Source of the DNA: a virus | Length of the DNA: 64,000 bases | Virus record (IMG/VR): IMGVR_UViG_3300032323_001070 | Location: 16,763 to 80,762 of that record | Direction: 5' to 3' (one strand) | Shown here: in pieces, positions 1-10,000 of the stretch | Layout: each line of letters begins with the position of its first letter | Position numbering within the stretch: position 1 is the first letter of the stretch | Made by a program: the position numbers and the translations under genes | Notes under the pieces: generated by a model | What the model was told of the DNA's origin: nothing | Databases searched by the model: none | Seen by the model: only the letters and a program-made list of their open reading frames with translations

Positions 1-2
1 TT

Positions 3-104
3 TTCTCAGATGAAAAAGTCGTATTAGACAACGGCGATCAGGTTCGTGCCACTGCCAGTGTGGCTAACCTATTAAGCATAACTGTGAGTACCTTACCAGT
101 ATGA
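3..104 (+). CDS. 3' end of a gene truncated by the window edge
   Basis: Only the last 33 codons are visible, in the frame starting at base 3, ending with TGA at 102-104. The TGA overlaps the ATG of the next gene (ATGA), so the two are probably translationally coupled. The tail peptide ends in LLSITVSTLPV and carries no recognisable motif. Its position directly before fibre-type genes suggests a virion structural protein, but this is inference from context only. Confidence 0.6.
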   Translation, partial: FSDEKVVLDNGDQVRATASVANLLSITVSTLPV

Positions 105-604
105 GATATCTTAAAAATAAAACTCTATCTAAGTATAGTGCTAGTGACGATTCTCTATTCGTTAATCAATATGGTAGAGCGGTAATGGATCTCACAGGCG
201 GTCTTAGAATACCAAAAGGTACTACAGCCCAACGTCCCTTGCTCACAGGTGTAGATATGTCAGGTGGTGCCAACGGAATGATACGTTACAACACTACAAC
301 TAATTCTATAGAAGCATACGTAGCAGGAGTATGGGAAATTGTTAGAGCTCCGGGAGCTACAGCTATCACAAAACAAACACTAGGCCCTGGCAACGATTTA
401 CAAACCACATTTGGTCCGTTGGTACAAGAACCAAGTTCAGAAAATAACATAATAGTTTTAGTTGAAAACGTTATGCAGATATCTGATACCAACTATAATT
501 TGGCCTACAACTATCTAGGTGTACAAGGTGACACACGCATAGTGTTTACCAGTCCTGTACCAACAGACAAGTATATCACAATATTTTACGGATATTCTAA
601 CTAA
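101..604 (+). CDS. Virion structural / tail fibre-like protein, 167 aa
   Basis: I cannot name this protein from a characterised family. Residues about 34-82 form a module (G-x-R-I-P-x-G, then a G-M-I-R-Y-N stretch, then a G-V-W motif) that recurs near the C-termini of the next two genes, so the three appear to share a fibre or baseplate building block. The C-terminal half (residues 90-167) is predicted to be beta-rich and has no cysteines. The gene starts inside the stop codon of the upstream gene and is followed two bases after its own stop by the next ATG, so it sits in a co-transcribed structural operon. A virion role is inferred from the shared module and the location. Confidence 0.75.
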   Translation: MRYLKNKTLSKYSASDDSLFVNQYGRAVMDLTGGLRIPKGTTAQRPLLTGVDMSGGANGMIRYNTTTNSIEAYVAGVWEIVRAPGATAITKQTLGPGNDLQTTFGPLVQEPSSENNIIVLVENVMQISDTNYNLAYNYLGVQGDTRIVFTSPVPTDKYITIFYGYSN

Positions 605-606
605 TC

Positions 607-1692
607 ATGTCACAACTGGGGCGAATTTCAGGACCGTTACTACTCAACAATCTGTTGAGAGATGGTACCGATTTATCTTTTAGAAATTTAGCGGTCAGCC
701 CTGACTTACTTAAATTAAAAGTCAACAACAACAGAGTTGGTATTAATACTGACAATCCGTCATTCGATCTTGATGTAGTCGGAACCACAAACCTCAGCGC
801 AGATCTGACGGCTACTGGAACTACAGCTAGATTTGAAAATATTATTTTTAACTCTAACGGTAGCGTTACAACAGTAACAGGACCTATTATCATCAACCCT
901 GCTGGTGGTGCAAATTCCTACATGGAATATCGTGGAAAGTCTAGAAGTGCGCAATTGGAATTTTTTGATAACAGAATTTCAAACACTATTTTAAATCAAA
1001 ATATCGAAGTACGTCCTAGCGGCACAGGCGACCTCGAAGTATATGCAAACACAAATGTCTATGGAAATTTAAACACCAGTGTTGACATTAGACTAGACGG
1101 AAATGTTAGAATTGACGGATCAGCGATTGTTATTGGTAATAATCCCTTAGACACTGTCGCATTTGTTCCTGATTTTACGCAAGACATCAATCCCGGAGTA
1201 ACCGGAACTTATAAACTAGGTGATACTGGGCTACGTTGGAAAGAAACTCACATCAACACAGCCAGCGGTTTTGTTAATACCAGCACAACTACCGCTATTA
1301 TCAGTGAACAGCTAAGAGCTACATCAAACATTATTTCTACAGATCAGTCAAACGATAACATCGTTCTAGCGGCAGATTCTGGAAATGTTACTATTGAAAG
1401 TTTTACGTTCAACGGCAACAGCATTTCTGCTCCTTTAAATACCATTTTAAACTTCACAGGCACTGGAAGAGGATATGTAAGATTTGAAGGTACGAACGGA
1501 TTTAGAGTTCCCTACGGTACCAGAGATCAACGTACTCCTTACGAAGCTGGAGCTACCCGTTGGAATTCTGACGATGATTGGTTAGAGTGTTTTGACGGCA
1601 CAGTTTGGCAAGTGTCCACAGGTGGCGGTAAAACTATTTCTGTAGCGGAAATGGAAGAGACTGTTAACATATTCAACCTCATCCTGGCATAA
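607..1692 (+). CDS. Virion structural protein, fibre-like, 361 aa (paralogue of the gene at 1823)
   Basis: The N-terminus (GRISGPLL..NL.RDG.DL.F) and following segment (VNNNRVGINTDNP....LDVVGTTNLSADL) match the protein encoded at 1823-2875 closely, so the two are tandem paralogues. The middle is a repetitive beta-rich region (N/T/G-rich, with GTGDLEVYANTNVYGNL), as in phage fibre shafts. Residues about 298-337 carry the G-F-R-V-P...G-T-V-W module also seen in the upstream 167-aa protein. Both paralogues end in a hydrophobic tail (FNLILA / FSLILG). The role is most likely a tail or baseplate fibre; which fibre cannot be decided from sequence. Confidence 0.8.
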   Translation: MSQLGRISGPLLLNNLLRDGTDLSFRNLAVSPDLLKLKVNNNRVGINTDNPSFDLDVVGTTNLSADLTATGTTARFENIIFNSNGSVTTVTGPIIINPAGGANSYMEYRGKSRSAQLEFFDNRISNTILNQNIEVRPSGTGDLEVYANTNVYGNLNTSVDIRLDGNVRIDGSAIVIGNNPLDTVAFVPDFTQDINPGVTGTYKLGDTGLRWKETHINTASGFVNTSTTTAIISEQLRATSNIISTDQSNDNIVLAADSGNVTIESFTFNGNSISAPLNTILNFTGTGRGYVRFEGTNGFRVPYGTRDQRTPYEAGATRWNSDDDWLECFDGTVWQVSTGGGKTISVAEMEETVNIFNLILA

Positions 1693-1704
1693 AATCCAAA
1701 AAAA

Positions 1705-1712
1705 GATAAATA
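1705..1712 (+). promoter_or_regulatory. Late promoter motif GATAAATA
   Basis: This is a seven-of-eight match to the T4 late promoter TATAAATA, lying between two fibre genes. With T4 geometry the transcript would start near 1718, giving an unusually long leader of about 105 nt before the ATG at 1823. Confidence 0.6.
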
Positions 1713-1717
1713 TCATT

Positions 1718-1822
1718 AACAGAGGCAGATCAACCTTTGTTCTATTCCTGTGGTAAACCAGCATAGAGCCCCTGGGCTGAAAATTCGGTTAACGGTGAAA
1801 CACCGGGTATTAAGGAGAGCTC
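1718..1822 (+). promoter_or_regulatory. Long structured leader of the fibre gene at 1823
   Basis: The 105 bases contain several short inverted repeats: TGG-TAAA-CCA near 1751-1760, CAG...GCCC-CT-GGGC-TG near 1759-1779, and CGGTG-AAA-CACCG at 1793-1805. An AAGGAG Shine-Dalgarno site at 1812-1817 lies just before ATG 1823. No ORF or tRNA is recognisable. A structured, translation-controlling 5' UTR is the simplest reading; a processed small RNA is possible. Confidence 0.4.
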
Positions 1823-2875
1823 ATGGCTATTGGTCGCATTTCGGGGCCGCTCTTAAAGGCGAATCTCGTCCGTGACGGGGTAGATCTGGCCTTTGAGACC
1901 GACCTACTATACTTAGATGTCAATAACTCCAGAATAGGAATTAATTCTGCTGCTCCTCAATACGCACTAGATGTAGTTGGTACTACAAGAACCACAGACC
2001 TTAGAGTCGACAATCAATTTGATATCGGTAATTTCACGATTACTGGTAACACAATCAGCAGTGATCTAAACACAATAAATTTACAACCTTCCGGCGACGA
2101 GCCTGTAATCTATCATTCTAGATTACAGATCGACGATATTAATTTCCAAGCCAATGTAATTTCTACACTATCTTCTAACGTAGATTTAGAAATTAGAACC
2201 AGTGGAACTGGAGACTTGGATGTATATGCTGATACTAACATCTACGGCAGTTTATATGTAACTGGCAACATACAAGCCGGCGGCAACTTAACTATCGGCG
2301 GGGACATTACCATTGGTGATTCACCAACAGACAGCGTAGTGATCAATGCTAGGATTAACAGTGACCTAATACCCGAAACAGACAATACCTATAGTTTAGG
2401 TAATTCATCTTTCCGTTGGGCTAGCCTAACAACTAACAATTTATTTGCCACTACTTTAAATTTACAAACATTAACAGTAGGTAACATTTCGTTATCTAAC
2501 TCAACTATTACTACTACAAGTAATACAGATTTAATTTTAGATCCAAACGGCACAGGGGTTGTTAGAACAGGCAATTTCACTATCGGAACCAACACAATTA
2601 GAAATACAGTGTCGGGTGCTATCACTTTGTTCGAAGCAAGTGGTACAGGCTATTTTAAAATCACAGGAACTAATGCCTTTGTTCCTCCGAAGGGTGGTAG
2701 CGGTACTCGTCCTACTCTATACGCAGAAGAAGGCATGACAAGATACAATACAGATTCTAAGGCATTAGAAATCTGGAACGGAACACAATGGGCTAGCCCT
2801 GCTGGTACTTCTGGAGCGGTCAGTGAAACACAAGCAGAAGATATCGCGGCAAGATTCTCATTAATATTAGGATAA
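1823..2875 (+). CDS. Virion structural protein, fibre-like, 350 aa (paralogue of the gene at 607)
   Basis: The start ATG has a strong AAGGAG site 7 bases upstream. The N-terminal 70 residues align with the neighbouring 361-aa protein (GRISGPLL, RDGVDLAF, NNSRIGIN, ALDVVGTT). The central part is N/T/G-rich and beta-type with GTGDLDVYADTNIYGSL, again paralogous. Residues about 285-324 carry the module A-F-V-P-P-K-G...W-N-G-T-Q-W, and the last residues ARFSLILG resemble the paralogue's tail. These are the features of an oligomeric fibre. The gene has its own late promoter and leader, so it may be expressed at a different level from its sister copy. Confidence 0.8.
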   Translation: MAIGRISGPLLKANLVRDGVDLAFETDLLYLDVNNSRIGINSAAPQYALDVVGTTRTTDLRVDNQFDIGNFTITGNTISSDLNTINLQPSGDEPVIYHSRLQIDDINFQANVISTLSSNVDLEIRTSGTGDLDVYADTNIYGSLYVTGNIQAGGNLTIGGDITIGDSPTDSVVINARINSDLIPETDNTYSLGNSSFRWASLTTNNLFATTLNLQTLTVGNISLSNSTITTTSNTDLILDPNGTGVVRTGNFTIGTNTIRNTVSGAITLFEASGTGYFKITGTNAFVPPKGGSGTRPTLYAEEGMTRYNTDSKALEIWNGTQWASPAGTSGAVSETQAEDIAARFSLILG

Positions 2876-2887
2876 GGGGTATAGAAA

Positions 2888-3217
2888 ATGCCAACCGTAT
2901 TTAAACATGCAGTAACTACAGACATTGGAACAGTTCCTATCGATGTATTGCAGATCGATGAAGGAGTCAAGTCCACAGTGATTGGATGTAACTTAGCCAA
3001 CACCACAGACGATGACGTGATCGTAGATGTATTTGTAGTTGATGAAAATTCAACACAGGCATATTACGTTAGAGGTTTAATGATTCCTCCGTATAATGCT
3101 GCTAAGATCATTACAAACAGTGAAAAACTAATATTACCAGCAACTGCGGGTTTAAGAATAGTCAGCGATACCGAAAACAGTGTTGACGCTACCATAAGTT
3201 ATGTTGAGATATCATAA
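2888..3217 (+). CDS. Small virion structural protein, 109 aa
   Basis: The protein is predicted to be nearly all beta-strand (alternating VDVFVV, AYYVRG, LRIVSD, ATISYVEIS), consistent with a single beta-sandwich. There is no signal peptide and only one cysteine. AAGGGG lies 11 bases before the ATG, and the gene sits 12 bases after the upstream fibre gene. The class is familiar from structural clusters of marine T4-like phages, but I know of no defined role. A fibre-associated or decoration-type protein is inference. Confidence 0.7.
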   Translation: MPTVFKHAVTTDIGTVPIDVLQIDEGVKSTVIGCNLANTTDDDVIVDVFVVDENSTQAYYVRGLMIPPYNAAKIITNSEKLILPATAGLRIVSDTENSVDATISYVEIS

Positions 3218-3228
3218 GGAGACGTGCT

Positions 3229-3588
3229 ATGAGTAACTATTTTTTAGGAAGATCTCCAGAAGAATTAATCGGTAATAATTTCAAATATTTCTACGCTCTA
3301 AGAAGAAATGACGAAGGCGATATTTGGTTTGCTAGAGTTAACATGTTGAGCAGAGAGGATTCTGTAACTATCAATAATCCCGGAACTGCTGAAGATAATT
3401 TTGATGGTTTCGAAGCTGGAGTGGATTTCTTTGACGGAAGAGATGCAGATACCAGAGAATTAGAATATCCAAATTTGAAGTACGAACAGTATAGATGGGA
3501 TGATACCAGCATCTATTACTATATCGATGATGACGGTCAGCTGGTAGCAAGAACGCATACAAAGTACGCTTATCCGAGCGGACTATAA
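3229..3588 (+). CDS. Conserved phage structural-cluster protein, 119 aa
   Basis: An acidic, aromatic-rich protein (FKYFYALRR, YYYIDDDGQL). The N-terminal motif YFLGRSPEELIGNNFKYFYALRRN leads into a beta-rich domain with many Asp and Glu, a composition that can suit metal or inter-subunit contacts. AAGGAG lies 7 bases upstream of the ATG. It is tucked between small and giant adhesin genes, so a virion role is likely, but no enzymatic motif is visible. Confidence 0.7.
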   Translation: MSNYFLGRSPEELIGNNFKYFYALRRNDEGDIWFARVNMLSREDSVTINNPGTAEDNFDGFEAGVDFFDGRDADTRELEYPNLKYEQYRWDDTSIYYYIDDDGQLVARTHTKYAYPSGL

Positions 3589-3599
3589 CTGTAAGATGT

Positions 3600-3607
3600 A
3601 ATAAATA
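3600..3607 (+). promoter_or_regulatory. Late promoter motif AATAAATA
   Basis: Seven of eight match to the T4 late consensus. The predicted start near 3613 gives a leader of about 20 nt containing TTTGGAG before ATG 3634. This is a leadered, Shine-Dalgarno type late unit driving the 1127-aa adhesin. Confidence 0.65.
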
Positions 3608-3633
3608 CATATAATTGATATTTGGAGCTATAA

Positions 3634-6600
3634 ATGGCTGAGTTTAAACTAGGTAGAATTAAATTTGTATGGAAAGGTGCATGGGCAGCGAGTACAACAT
3701 TCGTCAAAGATGACGTCGTAAGATATGGCGGTAAGTCATATGTTTGCGTAGAGGGACACACCTCAGGAATCGCCGCTGGCGGCTTCGAAACTGCTCTAAC
3801 AGCAGGAAGATGGAGCTTAATGACCGACGGTCAAGCATGGAATAGTAATTGGGCCACTGGCACATACTACAAAGTCAATGACGTTGTGAGATATGGCGGA
3901 CGATCATATATTGCTAACACATCGCACACATCTGCTGCTACATCAACACTGGGTCTTGAAAACGACCAATCTAAATGGGACATTTTCAATGACGGTATTG
4001 CATACGCTGGTACTTGGTCATTCCCAACACGATTTAAAGTAAACGATGTTGTGGCCTACGGTGGACAGCTTTACATTTGTACTACACATCATACCAGTTC
4101 TTCAGTATTCGCAACTGGGAATTTCGCAGTGTTTGCAACTGGTTTACAATTTGAAGGCATATATGACAACGCAACAAGCTATCAGCCAGGCGATGTTGTT
4201 GTCTACGGCGCAAACAGCTATGTAGCGATCCAAACAACTGTAGGTAATTTACCAACCAATCCTAGTTTTTGGTCAGCAGTAACACAGGGTGTACAATATA
4301 GATCAACTTACAGCGGTGCAACAGCCTATAGAAAAGGCGATATTGTAGCCTATGGTGGATATACCTATGCAGCCAAACAAGACACCACTGGCAATGCTCC
4401 TACCGACGCTGCAAATTGGGATCTATTAAACAAAGGTTATACATTAATCGGTGCTTACAGCGGCGCCACAGCATACAAGCCAGGTGAATTAGTCACTTAT
4501 GGTGGTAATGTCTACGCTGCAAAAACAGACACTACAGGAAATTTACCAACCAGCACAGCACAATGGGATGTATTCACCAAAGGCCTTAACTGGTTAGGAA
4601 CATACAGTGCAGGTACAGCATATGCCCCAGGCGATGTTGTAAAATACGGAGCAAGAATATTCGTTAATATCCAAGCTGGCACAGGAAATCTTCCAACTAA
4701 CGTCAGCTTCTGGAACGTGCTTAACGACGGTGTTCGCTCTGCAGGTACTTACGCAGACGCCACAGAATATCTAGTAGGCGATATCGTACGCTATGGCGGT
4801 AGAAGTTATATCTGTATTCTAGGCCATACATCAAACAATGCAACTAACATAGAACCTCCAAATGCCACATACTGGCAGCTACTAGCAGCAGGTATGAATT
4901 GGAGAGGCAACTACAGTGCTGTTACAGAATATGAATTAGATGATGTTGTTAACTATGCAGGTAGTTCTTGGATCAGTATCGACAACGATAACACAGGAAA
5001 TCAACCAGATGCTTCACCTTTAAGATGGGCATTGGTAGCACAGACTGGTAACTTATCACCAATCCTAACTACCACAGGTGATACTTTCCGTTACGGTGCA
5101 TCAGCAGTTGAAAGATTGCCGGTTGGACAAGAAGGACAAATTCTTGTTGTAAACAACAATTTACCTCGTTGGGAAGATAACAACGAAACTAGAAACGTTT
5201 ATTATGTTACACCAGAAGGCAGCAACTCTAATGATGGTTTATCATATAACAGAGCATTTGCTTCAGTTAGATATGCCTGCACACAGGTAAGAGGTGCTAA
5301 CTTTACCGGCTCTATCAGCGGCACTACTTTAACTGTAACACTGGTAACATTAGGAACATTATCAGTAGGACAGGTAGTCTACGGTACAGGTATAGCACCT
5401 GTGAGAATTGCTTCTTTTGCTAGTGGTTCTGGTTTGACAGGAACATACAATTTAGATTCTGCAAGAACATTTTCAAGCGGCTCACTAAGATCAGCAAGAC
5501 CTGCTACAATCTATATCAAGGCAGGAACATACACCGAAACATTGCCTATCGTTGTACCAGAAAGCGTACATATCATTGGTGACGGACAGAGGAATACCAC
5601 AGTCCAACCAGCCAGCGGTGTTAGTGCTGACGGTTCAACTTTAAATACTCGTTCAACAATGTTCTTGATGAGTGATGCCAGCATGTTATCAGGTATATGC
5701 ATGATAGGCATGACTGGTTTTGCGATCGGTGCAAGCCCAAGCAATATCACAACATCAACTGTTGGTGGAGTATTTGTGGCATTTAACCCTGACAGTCCAA
5801 TATTAACTAAGAGCCCTTACATTACAGATTGTTCAGCTTTCTCATCAGGCGGCACTGGTGCTGTAGTTGATGGTTCATTACACTCAACTGGAAATAAATC
5901 AATGCTGTTCCATGCATTTACAAACATCAACGACAACGGTGTAGGTTTCTGGGTATCAAATGCAGGTAGAGCAGAAATTGTTTCTTGCTTTACATACTAC
6001 TGCGCATTTGGTTATGCAGCATCAGAAGGCGGTCAGATCCGTGCGTTGAATGGTAACTGCTCATACGGGGAGTATGGTGCAGCCAGCGTGGGTTTTGATC
6101 CTTCAGAAACCCCAGTAACTGCGGCGTTGTATGGTCAAGAACTTAACTATCTAATTGAAAATGGCGAGTTCGTTAGCAGCGAGATTATCACTGGACAAAG
6201 CTCAGGTGCAACAGCACGAGTATTAATCAATCAACCTTCTGCTAATAAACTGTACTTTAAACAAGTTACTGGGTCGTTTACATCTGGTGAAGTTATTACC
6301 GGCGGCAGCGGAGCAAGAGCTACGGTTAATGCGGGCATTGGAGTAGCTGGACAGAAAGGATTTATTTTAGTAGTTGACGGACTAACAGAGGAACCAAGAG
6401 CAGGTGGATCTATCACTATCGCAGGTGATGCAGTGTCATACGTTATCCAATCTGTGTCTGAGTATACTGCTGTTCCTGCAACTTATAAACCAGCAGGTTT
6501 CGCGATCATTGTGTTAACTAACGAAAAAGGAACTAGTTCGGCAGAAGACGCAGCAACTACTATCAGATACAAATATAGTAAAGTACGCTTAACAGGACAC

Positions 6601-7017
6601 GATTTCTTAAGTATCGGAACCGGAGGCATAGCTACAACTAATCATCCAAACGATCCGATCCAAGCTCCGTCGCAGGCTGACGAGGTTATTGAATTGTTCC
6701 CCGGACGTGTATTCTATGTATCAACAGACCAAGACGGTAACTTCCGTGTTGGCGAATATTTCCGAGTTGACCAAGCAACAGGTACTGCTACTTTGAATGC
6801 TAATGCGTTTAACTTGGCAGGTTTGAGTTCGTTACGATTGGGTTCGATCGGTGCTCAATTAGGAGCAACGATTAACGAATTCTCAACAGATGAAACATTA
6901 AGCGGAGCGTCTAACACCGCAGTTCCGACAGAATTTGCAGTTAAGACATATGTAGACAACAAGAGTAGTGAAACATACTTGCTGAATCTTGCAACGTCAG
7001 TGGCATTCGGCGCATAA
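3634..7017 (+). CDS. Large virion adhesin: nine CBM5/12-like repeats plus beta-helix, 1127 aa
   Basis: Residues about 12-466 are nine tandem units of roughly 45-50 aa with the pattern W/G-x-Y-x(4)-Y-x-x-G-D-V-V-x-Y-G-G-x-x-Y and a closing Trp, the signature of the carbohydrate-binding module 5/12 fold. Residues about 521-800 look like a pectate-lyase type right-handed beta-helix (VYYVTPEGSNSNDGLSY; IYIKAGTYTETLPIVVPESV; HIIGDGQ). From about 1019 to the end is a conserved C-terminal segment (FPGRVFYVSTDQDGNFRVGE...VKTYVDNK), probably an attachment or trimerisation part. The role inferred is glycan recognition on the host surface. No catalytic residues can be asserted from sequence alone. The gene has its own late promoter and a Shine-Dalgarno site. 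Confidence 0.8.
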   Translation: MAEFKLGRIKFVWKGAWAASTTFVKDDVVRYGGKSYVCVEGHTSGIAAGGFETALTAGRWSLMTDGQAWNSNWATGTYYKVNDVVRYGGRSYIANTSHTSAATSTLGLENDQSKWDIFNDGIAYAGTWSFPTRFKVNDVVAYGGQLYICTTHHTSSSVFATGNFAVFATGLQFEGIYDNATSYQPGDVVVYGANSYVAIQTTVGNLPTNPSFWSAVTQGVQYRSTYSGATAYRKGDIVAYGGYTYAAKQDTTGNAPTDAANWDLLNKGYTLIGAYSGATAYKPGELVTYGGNVYAAKTDTTGNLPTSTAQWDVFTKGLNWLGTYSAGTAYAPGDVVKYGARIFVNIQAGTGNLPTNVSFWNVLNDGVRSAGTYADATEYLVGDIVRYGGRSYICILGHTSNNATNIEPPNATYWQLLAAGMNWRGNYSAVTEYELDDVVNYAGSSWISIDNDNTGNQPDASPLRWALVAQTGNLSPILTTTGDTFRYGASAVERLPVGQEGQILVVNNNLPRWEDNNETRNVYYVTPEGSNSNDGLSYNRAFASVRYACTQVRGANFTGSISGTTLTVTLVTLGTLSVGQVVYGTGIAPVRIASFASGSGLTGTYNLDSARTFSSGSLRSARPATIYIKAGTYTETLPIVVPESVHIIGDGQRNTTVQPASGVSADGSTLNTRSTMFLMSDASMLSGICMIGMTGFAIGASPSNITTSTVGGVFVAFNPDSPILTKSPYITDCSAFSSGGTGAVVDGSLHSTGNKSMLFHAFTNINDNGVGFWVSNAGRAEIVSCFTYYCAFGYAASEGGQIRALNGNCSYGEYGAASVGFDPSETPVTAALYGQELNYLIENGEFVSSEIITGQSSGATARVLINQPSANKLYFKQVTGSFTSGEVITGGSGARATVNAGIGVAGQKGFILVVDGLTEEPRAGGSITIAGDAVSYVIQSVSEYTAVPATYKPAGFAIIVLTNEKGTSSAEDAATTIRYKYSKVRLTGHDFLSIGTGGIATTNHPNDPIQAPSQADEVIELFPGRVFYVSTDQDGNFRVGEYFRVDQATGTATLNANAFNLAGLSSLRLGSIGAQLGATINEFSTDETLSGASNTAVPTEFAVKTYVDNKSSETYLLNLATSVAFGA

Positions 7018-7020
7018 ATA
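7013..7020 (+). promoter_or_regulatory. Late promoter motif CATAAATA
   Basis: Seven of eight match to TATAAATA, overlapping the stop codon of the upstream gene. The expected start is near 7026, with a 17-nt leader holding AGAGGA before ATG 7043. Confidence 0.65.
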
Positions 7021-7042
7021 AGGACTATAGAGGAAAAATAAG

Positions 7043-10000
7043 ATGGCAAAAGCACTCGCATTTAATTACACATTCAATCCAGCAGCCGATTCGGTGACGA
7101 TTGATGGCAACATATCGATCAAACGTGTGTTGCTGATAACCAATGTTACAGATAACATTGTTATCCAAAATTTTGCAGATCCTGCAAAGAAAATTTTAAG
7201 TCGCAGCTATGATCAGGATGCCGACGAAACTACATTCGTATTACAATACGACTGTGCTTCGATGAGCGCCAGCGACAACTTACAAATTTTCTACGAAACT
7301 GATACGATCAGATTCCAACCAGACGAAACATTTATTGACCCTGTGTCAAAAATGCGTGTATCTCAGCCAAATACGTTGATTGATACAGACTTTGAATATG
7401 GTCTACAAGCTACTAAATGGGAAACTTTAGAGCGTTTAAATCAAGTGCCAGCTTTCCACTCTGTAACAGGCGATACTCCTCTAACAAACATTTTAGATGT
7501 TACAGTCAGTGGTACTAACATTGTATCTGTAACAACTTCTAGTCCCCATGGTTTAACTGTAGGATTTCCGATTGACGTGCGAGGCGTTGACAGTCCTACA
7601 GCCGAAGGTACATTTATCGTTAAAAGAACTGGCGATACTACATTTACCTACGAAGCAAGAGCAGTTCAAGCAGGTACAGCAACAGCCCCAGTGAGTATTT
7701 TAACTTCATATGTGAATATTACTCCTGGTCGATTCTATGTAGGTTCTCAAATTCCTCTAGATGACAGTGTTTCAAATACCACAGGACCGATCGTAACTAA
7801 CGCAGCTAGCCCAAGTACGCTAACTGTTAAGACCAACTATACTCACGGTATGGCTGTAAGTTCTACTTACTATCTAGTCAATACCCTAAGTAACTCAAAT
7901 ACAAGCTTCAGTGCTCTCAGCGTTAGTGCTGGCGGTGACGTTGAAGATCGTTCAGCGATCAGCTTATCGACTGGTAACTTCAGCATGTACGAACCATTCC
8001 ACGATGGTACTAGACGTTTTGATATTTCAGACTCTGCTGTTGACACTATCAACGAAACACTGACAATTCCAAATCACGGTATGCTCACAGGCGATATGAT
8101 CGCATATGTAGGCGTTAGTTCTGGCGGCGCATCACCTCAGGTAGCTTCAGTGGTTGGCGGTAGTTATCCGATTTCAGCAGGTAACTTGCCTGCATGGGCA
8201 GCAGGCACAGGTGCAGACGGCAAAATGCTATATGTGGTAAAAATCAACAACAACACCATTAGACTAGCTACCAACCCAAGAGATGCATATAATCAAACCA
8301 ACTTAATTGGATTCACTGGAACAGGTTCTGGCACATTAACATTTGCACACTTTATACGTGGAACCGATGTTGAAGAATATATCAGCACTATCACAGCCGC
8401 ATCAGGTAGTTCTGAATTAGTGGTTACACTAGTATCTGGGTTTACCAATGACATGTTAAAGATTGTTCCAGAACAACAGTTTACAATCGCTGAATCAGCA
8501 GTATCAGGATTGAACGGTGTTTATTATGTTAAAACCTCAGGTTGGGATAAAGATGCTTCGACATTTACTATAATTGGCCCAACAAATTCCTCGGCTGCGC
8601 TAGCAGCTCAGGGCGCATCACAGACCTATACCATGGTCGACACTGGCGGAAACAACACAACATCGTTTGATAGATACAATTTTTTATTAAACACAGGCAT
8701 GAGAATCATCGTACACAATGGTCCAACGATAAACCACATGCGAGTATCGATGCACGATTGGAAATCTACCACAGCTAAGTTCTTTACTAGAGAAGCTATC
8801 CAGTCTGACCAGATCTTCATTAAAAATCACGGTTTAACTGTAGGACAACCGCTGATGTTGATTCTAGGTGGTAATACATTGTCCGGCGGCACGGCCACAG
8901 ACACTACAGTTTATTTCACGAATGTGATCAACAACGACACAATCCAGATAATGACCACAGAAACCGGCTCAGCAGGTGCAACTGGTCCTTATTCTCCAAC
9001 TGTCGGTGTTACCGCAGCAACATTTGGTACACTAACTGCTGCTACATCTTTAGCGGGCGGTATTTATTCGTTACACCCAGGATTCCAAATCGCTAACTTC
9101 ACTGCGCAAGGTACATCGGGTGGTAACGGTACTGGCCGTGACAGAGCTATTGGTAAGTTTACCACTGGCCCAGGATACTTATACGAAGGTGTTCCTATAG
9201 TTATCAAGACTGCCGCTGGCGCTACACAACCAGCACCGCTCACAGCCACAGTTGATACATATACCGCATATCAAAAATACTATGTAAGAACTGTTCTTTC
9301 TGCAGATAACAGATTAGAATTTTCATTGGGGTTACAAGAAAGTGCTGGTCCACTGATTGATTTTTCCGGCGCAACCACTGTGGGCTCAGGTTTCTTTGGA
9401 TTTAGAATCGATGAAAACATATACGCGAACTCGTTCTATCTAAAAAATCACGGCGGTCTTACTACAACGCAGACAGTCGGAACCACAGGTAGTCAGGGTA
9501 CATATCCGGCAGGTATCGGATTCCCAGGACCATTGTTTGATAGAATTGTTGATCCGGGTACAGGCTACGATGGATTACCAAGAGTTAGAACTACACTAAC
9601 CCAGGCGACTCCTATCGCTGGTCTAACAACTGCAACAGTTTATAACATGGTGCCAATCACCAACGATATCTGGAAGGTTATGGCTTGGTCAGATACAGCT
9701 CTACCAACTGGACAACCTACAGTACAATTTACCAACATAGCCAGCAGAACATCGACTGTGGTTTTTGCTAACTCTGCTGTGGTTAATTTGAATGCTAACA
9801 GAATTGTTATTCCGTCACAGAGACTAGGCCAACTTACAGAAAATTCTGTTGTTCGATACAGAGCACAAGGTAACTTAAACATTCCTAGTTCATACACAGG
9901 ATGGCCTGGCTTGATCGACAACAATCAATATATCGTAAGAAACGTTGTATCTAGTGCGTTCTTTGAAGTAGGTTTATTTACAACTCAGTCTTATGCAGCC

